Assembly: GCA_937889645.1 (NCBI GenBank)
Contig: CALBZE010000164.1
Location: 1 to 18,193, forward strand
Origin: an uncultured bacterium
Lineage (GTDB): Bacteria > Gemmatimonadota > Gemmatimonadetes > Longimicrobiales > RSA9
Reading direction: 5' to 3'
Length of the DNA: 18,193 nt
Shown here: piece by piece, positions 10,291 to 17,804 of the stretch
Position numbering within the stretch: the first letter of the stretch is position 1
Layout: each line of letters starts with the position of its first letter
Program-made: the position numbers and the translations under genes
Notes under the pieces: generated by a model
Told to the model about the DNA's origin: nothing
The model's input: the letters and a program-made list of their open reading frames with translations, nothing else
Databases searched by the model: none

Positions 10291-10331
10291 CGGGGAGGAC
10301 CCGCTCCCCGGCGGCGCCACGGCGTCGCCGG
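10291..10331 (+). other. Leader hairpins upstream of rel
   Basis: Two adjoining inverted repeats are present. The first is a 7-bp stem (10291-10297 with 10304-10310) with loop GACCCG. The second is a stem of about 10 bp with one G.T pair (10308-10317 with 10322-10331). They share 10308-10310, so the full stems exclude each other. The second ends immediately before the in-frame GTG 10332, which argues against that codon as the start. No T-tract follows. A regulatory role in rel expression is possible but unproven. Confidence 0.4.
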
Positions 10332-10369
10332 GTGCGGGTCTATTGCGTGCCTGTCCAACCCCACGACGT

Positions 10370-10375
10370 GGTGGA
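10370..10375 (+). promoter_or_regulatory. Ribosome binding site deciding the rel start
   Basis: GGTGGA sits 4 bases before ATG 10380 and favours it over the upstream in-frame GTG at 10332, which has no Shine-Dalgarno. Confidence 0.5.
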
Positions 10376-10379
10376 ACCG

Positions 10380-12575
10380 ATGCAATCGACAGCAGTGCCG
10401 CAGACCAGCGCCCTGGACGTGTTGCCGCCGAGGCTTCGCGAGGTCGTCGAGCCGGACGCGGCGAGGCTGGACGTCGCCGTGATCGCGCGCGCGTACCAGT
10501 ACGCGGCGCGGGCGCACGAGGGGCAGAAGCGGGCCAGCGGCGAGGCGTACATCGAGCATTGCATCGAAGTGGCGCGCATCCTGACCGAGCTCCACCTGGA
10601 CACGGCCTCGATCGCTGCGGGGCTGGTCCACGACGTGGTCGAGGACACGGGCGCCTCCCTCGACGAGCTCCGCGACGAGTTCGGCGAGGAGGTCGCGGTC
10701 ATCGTCGATGGCGTCACGAAGATCGGGAAGGTCCAGTACCGCTCGACTACGGAGCAGCAGGTCGAGAACTACCGCAAGCTGCTCCTCTCGATGGCGCAGG
10801 ACGCGCGGGTCATCCTGATCAAGCTCGCCGACCGGCTTCACAACATGCGGACGCTGGATCACCTGCGGCCGGAGAAGCAGCGTCGCATCGCGCTCGAGAC
10901 GCGGGAGATCTACGCGCCGCTCGCGCACCGGCTGGGGATGGCGCAGATCCGCTGGGAGCTCGAGGACCTCGCCTTCAAGCACCTCGAGCCCGAGGCGTAC
11001 CGCGAGCTGGCCCGAAAGGTCGCCGAGAAGCGGCAGGAGCGCGAGGAGCAGATCGAGGCGCTCCGCGGCCCACTCGAGGAGGAGCTGCGGAAGGCCGGGA
11101 TCCCGTGCGAGGTCTACGGCCGGCCCAAGCACCTCTGGTCGATCCACCGCAAGATGACGAGCCGCAACCGGCCGTACGAGGAGATCTACGACCTCATGGC
11201 CGTGCGCGTCATCACGGACTCGGTCGCCAACTGCTACCACGCGCTGGGCGTGATCCACAACAAGTGGACGCCGCTGCAGGAGCGGTTCCACGACTACATC
11301 GCCACGCCGAAGTCGAACATGTACCGGTCGCTGCACACGACGATCTTCGGACCGGGCGGGCGGCTCTACGAGATCCAGATCCGGACGTACGAGATGCACC
11401 GCACGGCCGAGTACGGTATCGCGGCGCACTGGCGGTACAAGGAGGGGCTGAAGTCGGGGCCGGACGAGGTCGACGACACCCTGACGTGGTTCCGGCAGGT
11501 CCTCGAGTGGCAGCAGGAGACGCGCGAGCCGGAGGAGTTCATGGAGTTCCTCCGGATCGACCTGTTCCAGGACGAGATCTTCGTCTTCACGCCGAAGGGC
11601 GACGTAAAGCAGCTGCCGAAGGGGGCGACGCCGATCGACTTCGCCTTCGCGGTGCACACCGAGGTCGGGCTGCGCTGCGCGGGCGCGCGCGTGAACGGGC
11701 GCATCGTCCCGCTTGCCAAGGAGCTGAAGAACGGCGACACGGTCGAGATCGTGACCGACCCGCGGCAGCGTCCGTCGCGGGACTGGCTCGCCTTCGTGAA
11801 GACGGCGCGTGCGCGGCAGAAGATCCGGCAGTGGATCAAGCAGGAGGAGTTCGAGTCCTCGCTCGCGCTGGGACGGGAGATCTTCGAGCGGGAGTTGAAG
11901 AAGCTGCGCAAGGAGCGCCAGTCGTCGGAGGCGATCGAGCAGGCGGCGGCGGCGCTCGGGCAGCCGAGCGTCGACCACCTGCATGCGGCCCTCGGCCGCG
12001 GCGACATCGGGATCACCGCGATCCTGAAGGAGCTGTACCCGGGCGAGGAGCCCGTGTCGCCGCGCCCGCCGACGGCGTTCGAACGCCTCATCGACCGCGT
12101 GCGGGGCGGCGGCCGCGGCGTGCGCATCCAGGGGCTCGACAACCTGATGGTGCGCTACTCGCAGTGCTGCCAACCGGTCCCCGGCGACAGCGTCGTCGGC
12201 TACATCACGCGCGGGCGCGGGATCTCGATCCACCGCACGGACTGCCCGAACATCCTCCACCTGAGCGACCACCCGGAGCGGCGGATCGAGATCGAGTGGG
12301 AAGCCGAGGCGGGCGACCGGTTCTACGTCCGGCTGGTGATCGAAGGCGACGACCGCCGCGGCCTCCTCTCCGAGATCGCGACCGCGATCACGAATACCGG
12401 CACCAACATCGGCTCCGCGGAGATCAAGGCCGTCGAGGGCGGGATGACCGGCGCCTTCGTGGTCGAGGTCGAGAACCTGACCCACCTCAAGAAGGTCATG
12501 AACGCGATCCGCGGGGTCCCCGGCGTGCTCTCCGTCGAGCGGCGGGAGCACTTCGCGGAGGCGGATCTGGAGTAG
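10380..12575 (+). CDS. rel: Bifunctional (p)ppGpp synthetase/hydrolase Rel
   Basis: This 731-residue RelA/SpoT homolog makes and degrades the stringent-response alarmone in the cytoplasm. Domains in order are an N-terminal HD hydrolase, a synthetase domain (PYEEIYDLMAVRVI near 268, and YIATPKSNMYRSLH), TGS (from about 398, DEIFVFTPKGD), a cysteine-containing linker (SQCCQPVPGD near 594) and a C-terminal ACT domain (from about 647). The HD domain keeps His46, His60, HDVVED (84-89) and later motifs, so hydrolase activity is expected; the synthetase core also looks intact. ATG 10380 has GGTGGA (10370-10375) upstream. The in-frame GTG 10332 would add 16 residues but abuts a hairpin. The spacing and terminator upstream suggest a single-gene unit, and the minus-strand operon converges on it. 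Confidence 0.95.
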   Translation: MQSTAVPQTSALDVLPPRLREVVEPDAARLDVAVIARAYQYAARAHEGQKRASGEAYIEHCIEVARILTELHLDTASIAAGLVHDVVEDTGASLDELRDEFGEEVAVIVDGVTKIGKVQYRSTTEQQVENYRKLLLSMAQDARVILIKLADRLHNMRTLDHLRPEKQRRIALETREIYAPLAHRLGMAQIRWELEDLAFKHLEPEAYRELARKVAEKRQEREEQIEALRGPLEEELRKAGIPCEVYGRPKHLWSIHRKMTSRNRPYEEIYDLMAVRVITDSVANCYHALGVIHNKWTPLQERFHDYIATPKSNMYRSLHTTIFGPGGRLYEIQIRTYEMHRTAEYGIAAHWRYKEGLKSGPDEVDDTLTWFRQVLEWQQETREPEEFMEFLRIDLFQDEIFVFTPKGDVKQLPKGATPIDFAFAVHTEVGLRCAGARVNGRIVPLAKELKNGDTVEIVTDPRQRPSRDWLAFVKTARARQKIRQWIKQEEFESSLALGREIFERELKKLRKERQSSEAIEQAAAALGQPSVDHLHAALGRGDIGITAILKELYPGEEPVSPRPPTAFERLIDRVRGGGRGVRIQGLDNLMVRYSQCCQPVPGDSVVGYITRGRGISIHRTDCPNILHLSDHPERRIEIEWEAEAGDRFYVRLVIEGDDRRGLLSEIATAITNTGTNIGSAEIKAVEGGMTGAFVVEVENLTHLKKVMNAIRGVPGVLSVERREHFAEADLE

Positions 12576-12608
12576 GGCCCGCCTCGGATCTGGAGTACCG
12601 CCCGCCTC
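12563..12608. repeat. 23-base tandem duplication at the rel stop codon
   Basis: Two adjacent 23-base units (12563-12585 and 12586-12608) begin GGATCTGGAGTA and end GCCCGCCTC. They differ at two adjacent positions (GG in the first, CC in the second). The rel stop codon TAG is in the first unit, so the second is non-coding and fills most of the 45-base gap to the convergent dprE1 stop. It is most simply replication slippage. Confidence 0.85.
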
Positions 12609-12620
12609 AGAGCACCGCCC

Positions 12621-14108
12621 TCAGCAGAAAAGCCGTCGATACAGGTCGGACTGGACGAGGCCGTCCGGGTCGTAGCGCCGCTTGAGCTCGCGGAACCGCT
12701 CGAGGCACTCGGCCGGCAGGAAACGGTCGGGCGCGCCGCGCTCGAGCGTCGCGTCCTTGGCGAAGTAGAAGCGCCCGCCCGCCGCGATCACCTGCTCGTC
12801 CATCTCCCGGATCAGCGCCTGCAACGCAGCTCGGTTGCGCCGCGTGACCGGGAAATCGAGCGCGAGCGAGTAGCCGTCCACGGCGTAGCGGATCAGGAAC
12901 GGGTCCTCGCGGTGGCGCTTCATGACGGCCAGGAACGGCGGGAGGCCGCGGTAGCGCGACAGGTCGAGCAGTGCGGCGAGGAGACGCCGGGCCTCGGGGG
13001 CAGGGACGAAGGCCTGGTACTGGATCAACCCGCCGGGGCCGTAGCTCCGTTGCCAGTTCGGGATCGCATCCAGCAGGAACGAATACGAGGCCAGCGGCCA
13101 GGGCTCGGGCTCGGCCGAGCGGTGCGAACGACGGTCGACGGCGTACTTGACCGCGTTGACGATCCGCATGCCGACGCGGTTGTTGAACGGCCGCATGAGC
13201 CGCCACATCTGGGACCTCGGGAGGACCCGGATCAGTCCGCGGGGCGCGAGCTGGTACCCGGGCTGGAGCGTCGCCCGGGCCATTTCCGGGTCGGCGCCGC
13301 CCGTTTCGTAATCCGCGCGGTGGATGATGCCGCGCCCGAGGCGGTCGCCTCTGGCGAAGCCATCCAGCCAGCCGACGAGGTAGTCGGCGTCGCCCGCGTG
13401 GGCCTCGAAGATGTCGAACGCCTCGGTGAGGTTCCGCGTCGGGAACGCTCGCACGACGACGCGCCCGGTCTCCACCTTCTTCAACTTCAGGCGAATCCGC
13501 GTGAAGTAGCCGAGCACCCCGAACCCGCCGATGGCGGCGTGGAACAGGTCGGCGTTGCGGGTGCGATCGCAGACCACGCGTTCGCCTGAGGGAAGGACGA
13601 TCTCGAACTCCAGGACGTGGTCGCCGAAGCAGCCGGCTTTCCAGTGGTTCTTGCCGTGCACGTTCATGGCGGCGGCGCCGCCGACCGTGACCGTGGCGGT
13701 GCCCGGCACGACGGGCGGCCACCAGCCGTCCGGGAGCACGAAGCTCCACAGGTCGTGGATCGTGACGCCCGGCTCGACGTCGATCACGCCCTTCTCGGGG
13801 TCCCACGCGAGGATGGAGCGGAGCCGGCTGAAGTCGACGACGACGCCGCCCGTGGCGAGCGCGGCGTCGCCGTAGCTGCGCCCCGCGCCTCGGAAGACGA
13901 CCGGGCGCCCCTGCCGGCGCGCGGCGTCGATCGCCTGCTCGACCGCCTCCCACGTCTCCGGCCGATACACGATCGCCTCGGCCGCCAGCGCGCCGCCCCA
14001 AGAGGAGATGCGCTCCGTCCGTCCCGAGGCGGGGCGCGCGGGGTTGGTGACGTCTCGGCTCGCCGCGCCGGGGACCGCGGGCGGTGTCACGTTGCGGGTC
14101 GCGCTCAT
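12621..14108 (-). CDS. dprE1: DprE1-like FAD oxidase (decaprenylphosphoryl-ribose oxidase)
   Basis: In mycobacteria DprE1 oxidises the 2' hydroxyl of decaprenylphosphoryl-ribose, and DprE2 then reduces the ketone to give decaprenylphosphoryl-D-arabinose. This 495-residue protein has the family pattern. The FAD-binding segment RGAGRSYGD (73-81) is followed by VPGTATVTVGGAAAMNVHGKNH (from 134), with His151 equivalent to mycobacterial His132. SYGPGGLIQYQ (from 355) and YFAKD (449-452, Lys451 matching the catalytic-site lysine) follow. The segment GYSLALDFPV (412-421) aligns with mycobacterial GWNICVDFPI, so Ala416 replaces the cysteine attacked by benzothiazinones. ATG 14108 has GAGG (14114-14117) at 5 bases and overlaps the dprE2 stop by one base. 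Homology is judged from memory without alignment. The exact lipid carrier is not known here. Confidence 0.88.
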   Translation of the reverse strand: MSATRNVTPPAVPGAASRDVTNPARPASGRTERISSWGGALAAEAIVYRPETWEAVEQAIDAARRQGRPVVFRGAGRSYGDAALATGGVVVDFSRLRSILAWDPEKGVIDVEPGVTIHDLWSFVLPDGWWPPVVPGTATVTVGGAAAMNVHGKNHWKAGCFGDHVLEFEIVLPSGERVVCDRTRNADLFHAAIGGFGVLGYFTRIRLKLKKVETGRVVVRAFPTRNLTEAFDIFEAHAGDADYLVGWLDGFARGDRLGRGIIHRADYETGGADPEMARATLQPGYQLAPRGLIRVLPRSQMWRLMRPFNNRVGMRIVNAVKYAVDRRSHRSAEPEPWPLASYSFLLDAIPNWQRSYGPGGLIQYQAFVPAPEARRLLAALLDLSRYRGLPPFLAVMKRHREDPFLIRYAVDGYSLALDFPVTRRNRAALQALIREMDEQVIAAGGRFYFAKDATLERGAPDRFLPAECLERFRELKRRYDPDGLVQSDLYRRLFC

Positions 14109-14923
14109 CAGATCCTCAAGCGAGCAAGAAGCCACGATGGGATGGCACGGACGACGAGGCTGACCCAGCGCCAGCGCTCGGGGATGTAGGCGACGGCGCG
14201 GCCGCGGGCGGCGGCGCGCAGGATCAGCTCGGCGGCGCGGTCGGCAGACACGACGCCGCGCAGCCCCGGCAGCCCCGCCGTCATCGGCGTGTCCACGAAG
14301 CCGGGCTTGACGGTCACCACGGAGACCCCGTCGCGCAGGAGGCGGTGGCGGAGCGACTCCAGGTAGTTCGCGAGCCCCGCCTTGGATGCGCCGTACGCGG
14401 GGTTGCCGCCCCGCCCGCGGTCGCCGGCCACCGACCCGATCCCCACGATCGTGCCGCCGCCGCGCCGACGGAATCGGTCCGCGGCCTCGTTCAGCCACGC
14501 GACCGCCCCGATCAGATTGGTCTCGACGGTCTCGCGGTCGGCCGCCGAGTCGTAATCCTCCCACCCGATCCGGGGCATCACGCCGGCCGCGTAGACGATG
14601 AGGTCGATCGGGCCGAGGTCATCCTCGATGCGACGGAACAGCTCGGGCGCGTCGTCGACCTTCCGGACGTCGTGGACGTAAGCGCGGGCGCACCCCGCGC
14701 CGAACCGTGCCTCGAGCTCGGCCGCGCGCGACTCGAGCCGGTCGCCGCGTCGAGCGACGAGGGCGACCCGCGTGCCCTGCGCGGCGAGCCGGCTCGCGAG
14801 CGCCGCGCCGATCCCCGACGACGCGCCGATCACGGCCGCGGTCCGCCAGCGCGGCGCCTTCGTGTGCCGCGGAGTTTGCGCGGTCTCGGCAGTTCCTCGC
14901 TCGAGCGTTGACGGTGACGTCAT
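14108..14923 (-). CDS. dprE2: DprE2-like short-chain reductase
   Basis: This 271-residue short-chain dehydrogenase/reductase has the nucleotide-binding GASSGIG (33-39), the AAG structural motif (112-114), Asn136, and the catalytic Ser164, Tyr177 and Lys181. KPGFVDTPMT follows the active site. The C-terminus (AYIPERWRWVSLVVRAIPSW) is the hydrophobic and basic tail seen in DprE2, the NADH-dependent partner of DprE1. SDRs are diverse, so the specific call rests on this tail and on the operon: dprE1 starts within the stop of this gene (TGATG) and the UbiA homolog lies just upstream. The start at 14923 is 6 bases after the upstream stop and has no clear Shine-Dalgarno, which suggests translational coupling. 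Confidence 0.85.
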   Translation of the reverse strand: MTSPSTLERGTAETAQTPRHTKAPRWRTAAVIGASSGIGAALASRLAAQGTRVALVARRGDRLESRAAELEARFGAGCARAYVHDVRKVDDAPELFRRIEDDLGPIDLIVYAAGVMPRIGWEDYDSAADRETVETNLIGAVAWLNEAADRFRRRGGGTIVGIGSVAGDRGRGGNPAYGASKAGLANYLESLRHRLLRDGVSVVTVKPGFVDTPMTAGLPGLRGVVSADRAAELILRAAARGRAVAYIPERWRWVSLVVRAIPSWLLARLRI

Positions 14924-14929
14924 ATGACT

Positions 14930-15877
14930 TCAACCGAGGAAGTAGATGATCAGCACGGCCGTGGCGCCCCAGAGCAGCACGCTCGAGAGGAGCGGCCGAT
15001 CCGTCAGCAACGCTTCCTCGGGGCGCCCGCCGCCGTTCTGCTGGTACACGAGGTAAAGATACCGGAAGATCCCGAAGACGACGAACGGGATCGTGTAGGC
15101 CAGCCGCTCCGTCCCGAAGTGCGCGCGCGTCGATTCGGCGATGGTGTAAAGCGCGTACGTCCCCACCGTGACCGCGGCGAGGATCGCGATGATCTGGTCG
15201 ATCAGCAGCGTGCTGTACGATGCCAGGATCGGCCGGTGCGCGACCGCGTCCGCGACGGAGACCAGCTCGTGGCGTCGCTTGCCCGCCGCCAGGAAGAGCG
15301 CGAGGAACATGGTGCAGAGCAGGAGCCACGGCGAGATCTCCACGTCGAGCGCCTCGGCGCCGCCGATCGCGCGCAGCACGAAGCCCGCGGCGATCAGAAA
15401 GATGTCCAGCAGCACGACGTGCTTCCAAAACAAAGTGTAACCGACATTGATGAGCAGGTAGACCCCGCACACGACGGCGAATCCCACGTCTAGCCATGCG
15501 GCGGCCGCCATCGCCGCGGGCACGAGGAGCGCCAGGACGGCGATCGCGGTGCCGGGCGAGAGCTCGCCGGACGCGAGCGGGCGGGTGCGCTTGCGCGGGT
15601 GCAGCCGGTCGGCCTCCCGGTCGACGAGGTCGTTGAAGAGGTAGACCGCCCCGGCGACCGCGCAGAAGATCGCGAACGCGGCCGAAGCCCTGAGTCCGTT
15701 CGCCGGATCCAGCAGCCGCTCGGCGAAGACGAGCGGGGCGACCACGACGAGGTTCTTGAGCCACTGCCTGGGACGCAGCGACTCGAAGATCAGCGCGATC
15801 GCGCTACGGCGCGGGGCGCCTTCCTCGACGCGAGCGGCGGGCTCGCCGCGCGGCGTCTCTGAAACCGTCGTCGTCAT
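14930..15877 (-). CDS. ubiA: UbiA-family decaprenyl-phosphate phosphoribosyltransferase
   Basis: This is a 315-residue polytopic membrane protein of the UbiA prenyltransferase superfamily. After RPRQWLKNLVVVAPLVFA comes the metal-diphosphate motif NDLVDREADRLHPRKRTRP (82-100), with Asn82, Asp83, Asp86 and Asp90. This is the form found in DPPR synthase (Rv3806c), which joins phosphoribosyl diphosphate to decaprenyl phosphate. YTLFWKHVVLLDIFLIAAGF and LALFLAAGKRRHEL further match that subfamily rather than quinone or haem UbiA enzymes. ATG 15877 gives the normal N-terminus and overlaps the upstream stop as ATGA. An in-frame upstream extension lies inside the previous gene and is not credible. 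It would supply the substrate for DprE1/DprE2. A phosphatase for the 5-phosphate is not encoded in this window. Confidence 0.9.
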   Translation of the reverse strand: MTTTVSETPRGEPAARVEEGAPRRSAIALIFESLRPRQWLKNLVVVAPLVFAERLLDPANGLRASAAFAIFCAVAGAVYLFNDLVDREADRLHPRKRTRPLASGELSPGTAIAVLALLVPAAMAAAAWLDVGFAVVCGVYLLINVGYTLFWKHVVLLDIFLIAAGFVLRAIGGAEALDVEISPWLLLCTMFLALFLAAGKRRHELVSVADAVAHRPILASYSTLLIDQIIAILAAVTVGTYALYTIAESTRAHFGTERLAYTIPFVVFGIFRYLYLVYQQNGGGRPEEALLTDRPLLSSVLLWGATAVLIIYFLG

Positions 15878-17559
15878 GGCTCGCGGACGAAGCGTACGAC
15901 GTACGGCAGCCCGGTCCGGCGGAACTCGAAGCCGTCGACCACGATCCGCTCCTCGCCGCGCTCCCACGCGGCGAGCACGGCGGGGAGGACCGGCTCCGCC
16001 GGATCGAACTGCCCGAGCTCGACGAAGTCCGGCCGGACCTCGCGCAGGTACTGGTCGAAGCGACGCAGCCCCGTCTCGGGATCCAGGTAGCGCCCGAAAT
16101 CGGCGCCGGTCCGGCCATCCAGACTCAGGATCCTGACCGAGCCGTCGTCGGCGAGGAAGTAACGGATCTGGACCTCCGTGACCGCGACCGAGATCGGCCG
16201 GGGATCGGCGGGCGTCACGCCGAGGTCCCCGAGGTACCGCTCGGTGAACTGCTTCCGCTCGCGGACCGCCGCCGCGACCTGCCCGTGCGGGTGTCCGATC
16301 GGGGCGCCGCGTCGCCGGAACGCGTCAGCGGCGTTGAATGCGAGCAGCCAGAGGAGGCACGCGACGGCGCCCACGGTGCCCACGGCTGCGCGCCCTTCGC
16401 GCCGCAGCCGTTGGAAGGCCAGCACCAGCGTGCCGGCCCCCGCGCCGAAGAGGAACGGGTAGAAGGGGAGCCAGTACCGGCTGGCGTGGGCGGCTCCTGC
16501 GACGAAGGTGTAGAAAGCCAGCAGCGCGGCCGTGAGCAGGAGCGAGAACTCGACGGGCGCGCGCCACGGCTCGCGGGCGGGGCGCCCGACATCCTCGCGG
16601 CTCACCGGCCCGGGATCGTCTTTGGCCGGTCTGGCGTCACCCTCGCCGCCCGCCGACGTGATACGGCGCGAGAGTCCTAGCACCAGGCCCAGCGTGAGCG
16701 GCAGGTAGCCGGCCAGGAGGACGATCGACCGCAGGTCGGCGTGGAGCGGCCCGATCCGGACGCTCGCCCGCATGCCGGTGGCCAGTCGGGCCACCGCCGA
16801 GTCCGGGATCGGCGACCCCGTCGCGTACAGGTTCGCCAGGAAGGTGCCTGCAACGCCCACGGCCGCGCCGGCGAGAACGCCCAGTGCGACACGCGTTCGG
16901 CCGCGGTCCCGCACGACGAGGTAGCCAGCCAGGAGCACGACAAAGATCAGCCCTTCGGGGCGCGTGAGCGTCGCCGTCGCCGCGAGCGCGAACGCCGCCG
17001 GGACGAGTCCACCCTCGCGCCGGGCGGCGAACACCGCCATGAAGAGGAGCACGAGCTGGAGCGCGAAGAAGCTCGCCTCCATCCCGCCGGTCGCGTTGCG
17101 GAAGATCGCCGGGCTCAGCGCGTACACCGCGGCGGCGAGGACGCCGACGGCGCGGCTCCGGTACACCCGCTCCCAGCAGACCGCCATCGCGACCGCCGTC
17201 CCCCACCAGGCGGCGAAGCACACGATCTTGACGACCCACGCGACCGCCGCGGGGTCGAGGACGCGGAAGAGGCCGGCGAGGAGCAGCGTCCAGAGCAGAC
17301 TCGTGGACGCGCCGACGGTCTCGCCGACGTTGTACTCGAACGGCCGACCCTGCGCGAACAACTCGGCGATGCGGAGGTGGATCACCGCGTCCCCGCCCCA
17401 GGCGGGCACCCAGCGATGCATAAGACCCGCGGCGAGCGCGCAGACGGCGGTGACGATCGCCCACGTGGGGAGCGACGGTCTCCGCGATTCATCACGACTT
17501 TGGGTTGGATCGTGCTCGAGGAAGGAACCTCGCCCAGCGAACTGGGTTGCGTCGTTCAT
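15874..17559 (-). CDS. AftB-like GT-C membrane glycosyltransferase
   Basis: This 561-residue protein has about ten hydrophobic segments in its first 470 residues and a soluble C-terminal domain. GT-C enzymes use polyprenyl-phosphate sugars outside the membrane. Landmarks match the AftB family (Rv3805c, a terminal arabinofuranosyltransferase): the first loop GGDAVIHLRIA (55-65), GETVGASTSLLWTLLLA (79-95), GGMEASF (158-164), TRPEGLI (199-205), SPIPDSAVA (249-257) and a late HASRYWLPFYPF. Where AftB has Asp-Asp in the first loop, this protein has Gly-Asp57. ATG 17559 is chosen because the upstream 25 codons lie in the promoter region. It is first in the operon and overlaps ubiA by 4 bases, which supports use of decaprenylphosphoryl-arabinose as donor. 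The acceptor is unknown. Confidence 0.82.
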   Translation of the reverse strand: MNDATQFAGRGSFLEHDPTQSRDESRRPSLPTWAIVTAVCALAAGLMHRWVPAWGGDAVIHLRIAELFAQGRPFEYNVGETVGASTSLLWTLLLAGLFRVLDPAAVAWVVKIVCFAAWWGTAVAMAVCWERVYRSRAVGVLAAAVYALSPAIFRNATGGMEASFFALQLVLLFMAVFAARREGGLVPAAFALAATATLTRPEGLIFVVLLAGYLVVRDRGRTRVALGVLAGAAVGVAGTFLANLYATGSPIPDSAVARLATGMRASVRIGPLHADLRSIVLLAGYLPLTLGLVLGLSRRITSAGGEGDARPAKDDPGPVSREDVGRPAREPWRAPVEFSLLLTAALLAFYTFVAGAAHASRYWLPFYPFLFGAGAGTLVLAFQRLRREGRAAVGTVGAVACLLWLLAFNAADAFRRRGAPIGHPHGQVAAAVRERKQFTERYLGDLGVTPADPRPISVAVTEVQIRYFLADDGSVRILSLDGRTGADFGRYLDPETGLRRFDQYLREVRPDFVELGQFDPAEPVLPAVLAAWERGEERIVVDGFEFRRTGLPYVVRFVREP

Positions 17560-17599
17560 AACTCTCGTGCGGCAAAGAACTATGAACTTAGCGGCGGCC

Positions 17600-17629
17600 A
17601 AGTTACGGGACGAGACGAGCCGCCGGCAA
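17600..17629 (-). promoter_or_regulatory. Promoter of the D-arabinose operon
   Basis: On the minus strand TTGCCG (17629-17624), an 18-base spacer and TAACTT (17605-17600) form a sigma-70-like promoter. Transcription would start near 17593, about 34 bases before ATG 17559. Confidence 0.5.
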
Positions 17630-17754
17630 GCCACCCACGAACGTTGGAGGAAAAACGTCTGAGCTCACCGATTCCGGACAGCTCCATCACGACGAGGGGC
17701 ATACGACGGCGCAGGTGCGGGGCGTGTTGCTATCTCCGTCCCGCTCGCCCCGCC

Positions 17755-17783
17755 TTGCATCCCCACCCGTGATCCCCTACCGT
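17755..17783 (+). promoter_or_regulatory. Promoter of uvrB
   Basis: TTGCAT (17755-17760), a 17-base spacer and TACCGT (17778-17783) make a well-spaced sigma-70-like promoter. Transcription would start near 17790, about 15 bases before the uvrB ATG. No LexA-type operator is recognised in the surrounding 200 bases. Confidence 0.65.
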
Positions 17784-17804
17784 CCTGCGGGGTACTAACC
17801 AATC

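Noticed and set aside
12607..14001. Minus-strand 464-codon frame overlapping dprE1
   Set aside because: Alternative-frame shadow rich in Arg, Gly, Pro and Ala; the DprE1 frame carries all family motifs.
12621..14564. Longer 647-residue version of DprE1 starting at 14564
   Set aside because: The extra 152 residues are an out-of-frame reading of dprE2; ATG 14108 has a good Shine-Dalgarno and gives the normal length.
15878..15967. Thirty-residue N-terminal extension of the UbiA homolog
   Set aside because: It lies wholly inside the upstream glycosyltransferase gene, reads as Arg-rich shadow, and the ATGA overlap at 15874-15877 explains the real start.
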